From Channallabes apus (Eukaryota > Chordata > Actinopteri > Siluriformes > Clariidae): DNA of 64,000 nucleotides. Shown here one piece after another: positions 54,849 through 64,000 of the stretch. The DNA is taken from NCBI GenBank assembly GCA_030522415.1, contig CM060105.1, positions 13,851,206 to 13,915,205 on the forward strand, given 5' to 3'. Under the pieces are notes generated by a model. It saw nothing but the letters and a program-made list of their open reading frames with translations, did not search any database and was not told the DNA's origin. Each line of letters starts with the position of its first letter. The stretch's first letter is position 1. The translations under genes and the position numbers were made by a program.

Positions 54849-57800
54849 GTACCTTCTGACCACAGCCTTTGTGAGAGTGTGGACACTGCAAATGACCCTC
54901 CTTCAAAAAAGAAAAGAAAAGATAAAAAGGAAGAGTTTTATTTAGAATATTAATACTTAAAATTGTACTAAAGGCGGCGCGGTGGTGTAGTGGTTAGCAC
55001 TGTCGCCTTGCACCTCCAGGGTCTGGGTTCGATTCCCGGCCAGGCTCGATTCCCGTCTTTGGAATCTAATCGTCTAATTTGCGTTCCTAAATTGCCCGTA
55101 GCAGCCAGCTGTTGCAATGCTGCATTCACACACGCTTGTGGAGGGATGTACACACTCACAAGAATGAACGAGGTGAACTCCCGCGGCGAATAGAAAGGCT
55201 TGCAGTTGATGAAATATGCCTCTAGATCAGGACAGCACATCTTCTTCAATGGTGTCACATTTGTACACCAACTTTCGTTGATGTAAAGGCATGTCCCGCC
55301 GCCTCGCGATTTCCCCGTTGATTCTGTGTCGCGATCCGCTCTGAACAGCTGGAAGCCCGGCAGGTGTAGCGCGTTGTCCGGGATAGCACATCACGCAGGA
55401 CCTGTCATGGTCCTGTCACATCAGCACCATGGTGAAAAAAGCCCGGCAGCGTCTCTACCACCTCAGACGCTTGAGAGACTTTAGACAGCCCTCCAAGGTG
55501 CTCAGGAACTTCTACTCCTGCACCATAGACAGCATCCTGACGGGAAACATCACGACCTGGTTCGGGAACAGCACCATGCAGGACAGACGAGCTCTACAGA
55601 GGGTGGTGCAATCAGCTGAGCTAGGCCAGGAAGATCATGAAGGACCTCAGTCACCCCAGTAATGGACTGTTCTCTTTGTCTGGGAAGAGATTCCGCTCCC
55701 TGAAGGCCAACACAGAGAGACTGAGGAGGAGCTTCTTCCCGCAGGCGATAAGGTCTCTCAATCACACAATCACACCTCCACACAGGACTAATAACATCTT
55801 TTAAGCTCACAACACTGACTGGACAATCATGGACACATTCATACACACTTGCACTAAATATTTATACATCTGGACAATTGCACATGTCACCTTTCATGCA
55901 TATTTGCACAACCACTGACACTTTAATCCTATATTTTTGCAATATTTTATTATGCCCTTATGCACAGTTAATTTTACTAGTTAAAATTATTTCTTTAGTA
56001 TTTCCTTTTTATTGATTATTTATTTTACGTACAAGCTTTTATTTTCTTTTTTTAAGGTCACTGGCGGTCGTATAAAGCATTTCACTGCATATTATACTGT
56101 GTATGATTGTGTATGTAACCAATAAAATTTGAATTTGAATTTGATTTTAGACAAGACCAAAGAAATAATCATGGACTTCAGAAAGAAACGCCATGACCTG
56201 CTGCCTCTCATCATCAAAGAGACTGAGGTGAAGAAAGTTGACAGTTCTAGGTTTCTGTGCCTTCATGTAACAGAAAACCTACAGCGAAAAAGGCACAGCA
56301 ATGGATGTTCTTCATTAGGTTGCTAAATACGCCATCATCCCCTAAAATGCAATAGTGCTATAGCTGAAGATCATGTACTGTATAAATACACCATAGTGCA
56401 TTAGATAATGGATAATGGTTAGAGTGTGTCTAGTCTTGACAGCTTATTTCTATTATGTATTTCCTGTTTTATACAGTAGTACTCTTTTCTTTCTTATGTT
56501 TTTGTCACTGACAAAACTCCCTGGTCAGGTTGCCAATCCATCGCAGGGCATACACACATACAGTCATGCTACTGTAGTTACGCTAATCTGCATGAGTTTA
56601 GACTGTGGGAGGAAAATGAGCAACCGAAAGGAAACTCACCAAGAACATGCAAACTCCATACACACAGACCCAAGGTGGGATTCAAAACCTTGACGCTGGA
56701 GATGCAATGTGATGTTGCTAACCACTAAGCCACAATACTGCCACTCAGAAAGCTTCTGTACGAAAAATTCCAATGCACTCTTACTGTTTGGTATGTGTAC
56801 AAAAAACAAATACATAAAAAAAATACCTTTAATAGTTTCTGCAGTGGAGTGTTTTGGTGCTGGATGGTGAGTTTCCAGTTCTTGCTATTTCCCCTTCCCG
56901 AAAATCTCTCAAAGTCATTTGTAGTAAACCAGCATTGCTGGGACAGAATACACTTACATTTTGCTCCTAAAAAAACAAAAAATTTATTTAAAATAGAATT
57001 ATATGCAACAATCCTCACCTATAATTATGTATAAAAATGAAGAACAAGATTACTGTACATGTACTGTAATATCATACACAGTATGAATGAACACATAATC
57101 CAGTACATTTGGCAAACAGGAAAATTACAGCAATTCTTGCACAAAGACCCAACCATGGCAGTGCTAGGATTTAAACACATAACCTTCTGATTTGTAACTC
57201 ACAGCTTTAACCTGTGCTTGAGAAAGACCCTTAACCTTCAGTTCAGCTCTATTCTGCATCAGCTAAATAAACAACTGTAATTGATTGTGCTCTTTTATTC
57301 TATATAAGATATTACTCTACTTTCTGTAAATATGTTTACTATATGATATATATATATATACTATTTTATCATTAATCCAGGTTGGCATTAGTTGGCAAAA
57401 GTTTTTGTATGGTCGGGATTTATTCAGCTCACATTTTGTGGTAATAATAATGACTATTGTCTTAACAACCATGGCCCGGTTTCCCGATAACGATTGATCT
57501 TAGCGCTTAGAGCGTTTTCTACGAGTCATTTTGCGAACGTTCGTTATTGTTTCACGTGCGTTTCCCAAACATGCACTTAACACAATTGCACATAGCCCTG
57601 CTTTAAGTGCTACTTAGGAGTCACTAGGGTTAGGGATATATCAGTATATATATCTATATCTATATGTGTATATGTCACGTGCTGAAATGTCACGCTGTAG
57701 AATGGCTCGTCATTGTTGCACATGCTGTTTTAGCAATCCATCTAAGCTTTGATTTCCATTTTTTCGAATAACATAAAAAGTTCTGTAATTTCTTCTTGAG

Positions 57801-60800
57801 CAAGTTTAAAAACATAAATAAACTGGAAATGTCGTTCAGTAAAAACACTGTCTTGCTCCAATCTCGCATAAAACAAATTCTAACAGTTTTAACAGCATCA
57901 TTTTCGATATTTATATGAAACCTTAATTATTTAAGTAGAACAATTGCTTATCTCACATCAAAATTAATAAATAAGTACATAAATAAATAAGCTCTTACGT
58001 TTATTTTAGAAGTTTAGCCTTGAAGATAATTATCTTCACCTGAAGTGCATTTGCTAATAGGAGAAAAATTTTAATAAGCACAGACCCAGGGGTGGAGAAA
58101 TTAGCAAAATGGCTGAAATCAAAAATCAAAGAAAAAATCCTTTATTTGTGTCATCTTTAAAGCACATTAAATATTTTCTATTAAGTACATTTGTACTGTT
58201 CCCTCAAAATGTCCATATACAACATAGTCCCTTTGTTTTTCATTCTAACATTTATTATGTCATTTTTATTTTATTTCTTTATTAATTTTTATTTCTATAT
58301 TGAATTGTGTAAGGCGGCACGGTGGTGTAGTGGTTAGCACTGTCGCCTTGCACCTCCAGGGTCTGGGTTCGATTCCCCGGCCAGGTTCGATTCCCGTCTC
58401 TGTGTGCATGGAGTTTGCATGTTCTCCCCGTGCTTGGTGGGTTTCCTCCGGGTACTCCGGTTTCCTCCCACAGTCCAAAGATATGCAGGTTAGGCTAATT
58501 GGCGTTCCTAAATTGCCCGTAGTGTGTGATTGGGTATGTGAGTGTGTGTATGTGTGTGCCCTGCGATGGATTGGCACCCTGTCCAGGGTGTACCCCACCT
58601 AGTGCCCGAAGTCTCCTGGGATAGGCTTCAGGTCCCCCGCGACCCTGAACACAGGATTAAGCGGTACAGAAAATGAATGAATGAATGAATAAATGAATGA
58701 ATGAAATGTGTAATGAGTAGAAAATAGAAATACATAAAAATATACGTACAAATAAAATGAAAAATGACTTTGAAGAGAAGTAAATTTTAGGTGCAATTTG
58801 CCGGTTGTCCAGCAGGGGCCCTCAAAATTCTGTCTCCTTACAATGCACTTACTGTAAGACTTTACGATTAACTCCAGACCGCTCGTAGATCTACAAAGAT
58901 TTTCAAGTGCTACTTAAGTTACGATGGTTTTGGGAAACAGACCATAATATTAAGATCATTCGTACGATCATTTTTACGAACTACTTAGGCTTACAATGCT
59001 TTTGGGAAACGCAGACCACGATGGTATCAAAAATGTGTTGTTTTTACATCTCTATATTTATTAACAGCATTATTTTATCTTTTTTTTATTTTTATTTTTT
59101 TGCTGTTTATCATTCAACAAGGCAGACAAAAAATACAAAACCAAAATGATTTCTGTAGTTTGAGCTGAATTACAATAACCTTTTGTGGAGCAATTAAAGA
59201 AACATTAGATCAACTATTACTATGTAATTATAACTATGTACTACATTGTGTATTATAACATACCTGAAATACAGGACTTATCGAAGATGTTTTAGAGGCA
59301 TTACAGAACATGTGAAACTATAAATATCGTTATCATTTTTGATGATGTGTAAATAAAGACGTACCTTTGGCAAGCTTGTCTGGATACAGTATTCCCTTTT
59401 TATCTCCACAGGTAACTGGAAGTGTTCCACTCTTTAACAGTGGCGCTAAGAGGAAGAATGTCACATCAGCACTTGGTTCTTCCTTAAACTCCATTTCCCA
59501 GAATGCCCCACCACAGCACCATACATAACCAATTTTAATAGTTAATTTGTTCATTCAATCTTGATTGTGCTTCCCATTCAGGTACAGTAGGCAAAAGCAA
59601 AATATAAACAATGTCAGCTATGCATTTAATTTACAATGCAATATGAACTTACAATATAATAATATATTTTTTTAAAAACACATGAATACATATTGCAATC
59701 TTAATTCGGCGACTATCCTTTAGGCAGGTGAACATTTAATCATTCCTTTTATTAAACTGGCTGTAAGTTATTTTCAATACAATGATGTTAAGAAACTTTA
59801 AAGCATAAATTAACATCACATTTCCACTAACTCACAGATTTCTGGCTTCATGGCTGGTTTCTTCTGACTGGACACAGAGGAAGGTCCAGCTTCCTCATCA
59901 TCTGTCTCTTCAGAACTTCTCTTTCTCTTTGTTGCAGTCTTGTGCTCTTCCCGTTTCTTTTCTTCTCCCTCAGCTTCCTTTTCCCTATTTTTTTTGTCAG
60001 CATTTAGGAGATTTTCATGAATCCTAAAAGAACCTAAAACAAAACTCCTTTAAGATAGTATTCAGATTGAAAGAACTACAAGAGAGATAAGAATTGTTAT
60101 AAAATTTTCCAACATTTAATGAGATATTATTAAGGTGATGATACTAGCGCTGGAAAGATTGAGTGACTGACCATCGAGGAGGCTTTTCTGGAGCAAGCGG
60201 AGAACAGGATATTTCAGCAGGATGTGATCTTGAAGCACACAACCCCAAAACAGTTTCATACACTGCTCTCGATTATTCTCCACCCAGTCCAAAATATCAT
60301 AGACACCTTTTTGCTTTCTCTCTTTATTTTTCATCTTTATTACCTTCTACAGTAAGACAGAGAGAGAGAGAGAAAGTACAACAGGTGAAAGCACAATGTG
60401 TGATATTTTTATATACAGTATGTATGTATATTTATGTACAGCACATTACCTGTGCAAATATTAACATAAAACATGAACATGAAATGTTAAAGTACCATCA
60501 GAACAAAGAACCATCGGAACTATGTGCAAGTGTTTATCTACAGGTTTATACAGAATGTCATGAAGTCTCCAAACACAGGGAGCTAAAAATCTCACAATGT
60601 TGTTTGTACTTAGTTTATGTTTAATATTATATACATAAAAGAACACATTTGAAGTGCAATTACGCACTTAACACCAGATGTGTAAATATTAGTGAAACAT
60701 CAGTGGGAGAGATGGAATCGTGTGTGTGCATTTACAAAGAAAAGTTTTTTTTTCCCGATTTTCTCCCAAATTTAGTCGTATCCAATTCCTCCCCGTCACT

Positions 60801-61873
60801 AGGGGGCTCCCACATTAAGCTATTGCTACCACTCAGTCGAGAGGGCCGCAGACTGTCGCGTGTTTCCTCCGACCCACGTGACGTTACCGGCCGCTTCTTT
60901 TCGAACTGCTCGCTCACGCACTGTTGGAGGCGGCGTAACACACTCGGAGGACAGCGCTATCCGCTCCTTCCGCTTGCGTGAGCTCACAGACGCCCCTGAT
61001 TGGCTGTAGAGCCGGGATTAATGTGGGAGCACTAAATACCTCTCATCCCTCCCCTCTGAAAGAGCTCGGCCAATCAGCTCTCTCTAGACCTCCGGCTGTG
61101 AGAGGTTACAGCATCACCCGGGAACCGAACCAGCGATCTCCGGATGATAGGGGTGAGCACTTTACCACTGCGCCACTTGGAGGCCACACAAAGGAATGTT
61201 TTGTAAAAAAAAAAAAAAAAGGAACAAAAGAAAAAGTGCTAATTTCTTCTGTGTATGGAGACTTTTAGGCTACCCTGTAACTCTGTAACGTTTATGTCAT
61301 TGTTCATTGCTTTACATTAAAACTAAAGGTGTCTTTTGTTTGCAGGTTTCCCGCTGGCACTAAAAAATGTCCTTTCTTTGCATAAAATTTGTTTTATCAT
61401 AGTAGAGGTTTTGCTATAGCTATAGAGACTTACATTAAACTATTTACCTCAAAGCACAGGCACCGAAACGTTCTTTCATGAATGTCAACAACCAAAATAA
61501 AATATATAAAGTAAAAAGTATGTGAGAGGGATTAAGCCCAGTCAATTATTTTAATTTTGCGAAAGCAGGCACAATGCTTCCAGTTTCACTTTGTACAATT
61601 AGCCCGTGTCACCTGATCCCAGTAACATCCAGTAATAAACACTAACCAACCAGCAATACCAACACCCTGGACAGAGCAAACACATACAGGTGTCTATGTA
61701 TTAATGTGGGAATGTTTGTTGTCTCTCACCTTGTAGAGTTCCTCAGGTACCAGGTCGTGGTCCCGGAGCTGCCTTAGGAAGGTCTGTGGTTCCTCCATAC
61801 AAGACATCTCTGTCTTCTTACAGTGAAAAAACTGCATCAACTCATCTTCAGTTAGAAAATCTAAAAGATCCAT
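44561..61873 (-). CDS. SP110/SP140-like nuclear body protein, copy C (15 exons, 553 aa)
   Basis: Minus-strand exons: 61730-61873, 60172-60346, 59836-60033, 59365-59445, 56827-56966, 54853-54900, 54679-54721, 54422-54529, 54106-54245, 53791-53853, 52979-53106, 52273-52378, 52093-52167, 51767-51910, 44561-44629. Exon lengths equal copy B exactly (1,662 nt); no internal stop found. Same HSR, SAND, SAND, PHD, bromodomain order. Differences from B concentrate in exon 2 ([23 protein letters not shown]) and exon 5 ([10 protein letters not shown] where B has SSKKWK). All PHD zinc ligands are kept. A Gmr1-type LTR element occupies intron 14, starting 18 nt inside the donor and enlarging the last intron to about 7 kb. 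Whether the last exon is still joined efficiently is unknown. Name within the SP/AIRE family not resolved. Confidence 0.87.
44960..45104 (+). mobile_element. tRNA-headed SINE family 3 (unit C)
   Basis: Orthologue of 17811-17962, with a small rearrangement (GAGCACCTACGTACCAAATG) in the tail. The Gmr1-type element inserted right after its TGTAAAC end. Confidence 0.75.
45109..46008 (+). repeat. 5' LTR of the Gmr1-type element
   Basis: 900 bp. Compared with the 3' LTR I see about 5 substitutions, one replaced block near 45502 and several small indels. Contains AATAAA near 45845. Confidence 0.93.
46011..46024 (+). other. Primer-binding site matching tRNA-Pro
   Basis: TGGGGGCTCGTCCG lies two nucleotides after the 5' LTR. 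It equals the first 14 nt of the proline-tRNA primer site familiar from murine gammaretroviruses. The following bases diverge. Confidence 0.85.
46174..49186 (+). pseudogene. Gag, protease and integrase of the Gmr1-type element (one frameshift)
   Basis: Starts at ATG 46174 ([17 protein letters not shown]). The frame changes in an A-run near 46490 and continues openly to a stop at 49184-49186. A SCAN-like capsid part follows ([33 protein letters not shown]), then a CCHC knuckle near 47308 ([14 protein letters not shown]), protease [11 protein letters not shown] near 47497, integrase HHCC ([23 protein letters not shown], 48215-48345) and the integrase core ([39 protein letters not shown]). The frame is lost near 49170 inside the integrase C-terminus. 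The host SCAN domain is known to derive from a Gmr1-like Gag, which fits. Confidence 0.9.
49187..50792 (+). pseudogene. Reverse transcriptase and RNase H of the Gmr1-type element
   Basis: After the shift near 49170 the frame reads [12 protein letters not shown] and [12 protein letters not shown] (linker before RT), meets an in-frame TGA at 49548-49550, then runs open to 50792. RT motifs: [53 protein letters not shown] and catalytic [10 protein letters not shown] near 49975. RNase [36 protein letters not shown] and VADALSRA. One stop codon upstream would prevent translation from the upstream frame. Confidence 0.9.
50857..51747 (+). repeat. 3' LTR of the Gmr1-type element
   Basis: 891 bp, preceded by a short purine-rich GGTGATGGGGG tract. 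Ends 18 bp from the exon 14 donor of gene copy C. Confidence 0.93.
52224..52270 (-). repeat. (CA)n at intron 12 5' splice site, copy C
   Basis: About 23 units starting in the donor (ACG|GTACACACA). Intron 12 is only 105 nt here (52168-52272), so the repeat makes up nearly half of it. Confidence 0.93.
53270..53412. other. Segment in intron 10 present only in unit C
   Basis: About 140 bp between AATTTTCTT and GGAAAACATCTCC, absent from unit B (junction near 21316). AT-rich with TTAATTAATGAATTAATTA near its end. Possibly a small MITE, but no terminal inverted repeat was recognised. Confidence 0.55.
54809..54845. repeat. (TAA)n microsatellite (unit C)
   Basis: Longer allele of the array at 23160-23189. 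Confidence 0.92.
54974..55097 (+). mobile_element. SINE family 1, truncated by LINE fragment
   Basis: Same ancestral insertion as 23316-23608. It keeps the head and the identical internal deletion, then breaks at AATTGCCCGTAG into LINE sequence. Confidence 0.85.
55098..55388 (-). pseudogene. LINE endonuclease fragment, inverted
   Basis: Minus-strand frame reads [43 protein letters not shown] and [15 protein letters not shown], part of an endonuclease domain of a fish LINE. It abuts the plus-strand 3' part of a LINE at 55390. Confidence 0.75.
55390..56145 (+). pseudogene. LINE 3' end (RT C-terminus and 3' UTR)
   Basis: Frame 55429-55662 gives [36 protein letters not shown] and [12 protein letters not shown], a typical fish LINE C-terminal block. 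It is followed by [24 protein letters not shown] sequence in a shifted frame, then a 3' UTR ending CAATAAAATTTGAATTTGAA. Absent from unit B. Confidence 0.8.
56151..56326 (+). pseudogene. LINE reverse-transcriptase fragment (unit C)
   Basis: Orthologue of 24361-24537 ([28 protein letters not shown]). Confidence 0.6.
56510..56755 (-). mobile_element. Old diverged SINE family 1 copy (unit C)
   Basis: Orthologue of 24716-24962. Confidence 0.7.
57475..59016. mobile_element. PIF/Harbinger-like element (unit C copy)
   Basis: GGCCCGGTTTCCCGATAACG at the left and GGGAAACGCAGACC at the right, same site as 25680-28673. Lacks the Tc1 and about 170 bp of the internal frame; has gained a SINE at 58313. 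Confidence 0.65.
58313..58706 (+). mobile_element. SINE family 1, full-length, unit C only
   Basis: 394 bp from GGCGGCACGGTGGTGTAGTG to the ATGA tail. Target duplication TGTGTAA at 58306-58312 and 58707-58713. Unit B has the empty site (TTGTGTAATGAGTAG near 28373). Confidence 0.94.
59558..59715. other. Segment in intron 3 present only in unit C
   Basis: About 150 bp (ATCTTGATTGTGC ... TTCGGCGACTATC) between GTTCATTCA and CTTTAGGCAGGTG. Unit B has GGTTCATTGTTC here. Nature unknown. Confidence 0.55.
60745..61195 (-). mobile_element. tRNA-headed SINE family 2 (unit C)
   Basis: Orthologue of 30250-30680, somewhat more complete in the middle (CACGCACTGTTGGAGGCGG). Confidence 0.8.
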
Positions 61874-62072
61874 TCTGCTGCTGTTTATCTGTCGATTCTG
61901 TACAACATTAAAGCAACAGTATATACTGTAGTAGGCCTACAGATGTTTACATTATAATGCACCAGGTAAACAAAACATCTCAACAACAACAGAATTCCCT
62001 GCTGATTCCCTGCTGATCCCGTACCTGATCCTGAACAGGACGGTTGGTTATGTCTGAGGAGTATTTACTGTG

Positions 62073-62110
<38 letters not shown>
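61874..62110 (-). promoter_or_regulatory. Probable 5' untranslated exon and promoter region, copy C
   Basis: Acceptor at 61897 and donor at 62025 match those of copy B. (GA)n at 62076-62106 lies just upstream. Confidence 0.5.
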
Positions 62111-62300
62111 ATGGTGCGTCACCGGAATGGAACCTGTCTGGGCAAACGTGTGTAATTTATGCAGCCACACCTACAGTAGTAACTAATGCATAAAGGCCCA
62201 GTAAGTAAAAGATTAATGTACATAGTATAAACAGGAATAGCTGCCTCATTGGGCATTTATGGAACTGAGGTAAAAGATAAATCAACAATATAGTAACATA

Positions 62301-63444
<1,144 letters not shown>

Positions 63445-63471
<27 letters not shown>

Positions 63472-64000
63472 CCAAGATGGCGCCGGTGAGGTCGGCTGCC
63501 GTCACAACTGCTCCGACCACCTTTTCTTTGTTTTTGTTTTTTAAGTTAGTTTTCAGTGTTTTAAAATCGGCAAAATCACCACCATTGAGTTCATTAGGTA
63601 TGATAGAGACACTCTTGTTTCTATTGGTATACAATGTACTCACAATTCGACGGTTTTAACTCCGGATCCGAGCTGGCCGAGTGAGATCCTGAGGGAGAAC
63701 AATGGACGCGACGCGAAGCGACGGACCCGAGGGAAACGAGCTGGCGTGAGGAACCAGCTCCGAGCCCGTGCACACCGCACACCTCTGCCTAGCATCCTGC
63801 TCGCCAACGTCCAGTCACTGGAGAACAAACTGGATGACCTCAGGGCCAGGATAAAGTTCCAGAGAGACATTCGGGACTGCAATCTCCTCTGCTTCACCGA
63901 GACATGGCTGAACCCAGCGGTGCCAGACCACGCCATACAGCCGGCCGAGTTCTTCTCGGTTCACCGCATGGACAGGACGCGGGACTCGGGGAAGTCAAGG
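63445..64000 (+). mobile_element. 5' end of a LINE (runs off the window)
   Basis: A T-run of about 25 is followed by CCAAGATGGCGCC, a YY1-like start reminiscent of LINE 5' ends. The continuous frame from 63545 to the window end has an LANVQSLENKLDDLRARI and LLCFTETWLNPAVPDH block, the N-terminal endonuclease signature of a fish LINE (L2/CR1-like by eye). No upstream ATG in that frame is evident, so the start is unresolved. Confidence 0.8.
63545..64000 (+). CDS. LINE endonuclease, partial at window end
   Basis: Open for 152 codons to the edge. NGRDAKRRTRGKRAGV is a basic stretch before the endonuclease fold. Visible motifs are ANVQSLENKLDD and FTETWL (the ETW metal-binding Glu). The catalytic C-terminal motifs lie outside the window. 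A separate 60-codon frame starts at the ATG of the YY1-like motif (63477-63659). Confidence 0.65.

Larger units (their letters stand above)
36318..62298 (-). repeat. Segmental duplication, unit C (26 kb, contains gene copy C)
   Basis: Collinear with 14578-31845. The extra length is mostly two LTR retrotransposons (36643-42056, 45109-51747), a LINE fragment at 55098-56145 and a SINE at 58313-58706. Right end is masked by Tc1 copy 4 at 62301. Confidence 0.92.

Overview
This window is vertebrate nuclear DNA, almost certainly from a teleost fish and possibly a catfish or another otophysan. The evidence is short exons in long AT-rich introns, a Rex3 (RTE-clade) LINE, Tc1/mariner, hAT and PIF/Harbinger DNA transposons, tRNA-headed SINEs, Ty3/gypsy elements of fish type, and many microsatellites. 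There is no bacterial gene, operon, CRISPR array or rRNA. The species call is an inference.

The single-copy content is a small cluster of SP100/SP110/SP140/AIRE-type nuclear-body genes. Copy A (+, 700-8962, 3 exons) encodes only an HSR (CARD-like) module and a basic tail. Copies B (-, 31363-17419) and C (-, 61873-44561) each have 15 coding exons of identical lengths (1,662 nt, 553 aa). Their predicted architecture is HSR, SAND, second degenerate SAND, PHD finger, bromodomain. Splice phases agree at every junction. B and C lie in a direct segmental duplication (about 14578-31845 and 36318-62298) that also carries part of an unidentified gene downstream. A is inverted relative to B and C and diverged earlier.

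Layout: 1-9000 copy A, with Tc1 remains and a Rex3 in intron 1. 9127-14335 transposon block (nested hAT elements, SINE, full-length Tc1). 14548-31850 duplication unit B. 31850-36317 spacer with a long tetranucleotide array, a LINE tail and a truncated gypsy pol. 36318-62298 unit C. 62301-64000 truncated Tc1 followed by the 5' end of a LINE.

The two units differ mainly by insertions, so each acts as the empty-site control for the other. Unit C alone carries a chromodomain Ty3/gypsy element (36643-42056) with identical LTRs and one uninterrupted gag-pol frame that starts in the 5' LTR and ends in the 3' LTR. It also carries a Gmr1-type gypsy element (45109-51747) in which integrase precedes reverse transcriptase. 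Unit B alone carries a PIF/Harbinger-like element filling intron 12 and a full-length Tc1. The most biologically interesting gene-level signals are the excess of replacement differences in HSR exon 2 between B and C, the double SAND layout, and a CA repeat that begins at a 5' splice site.
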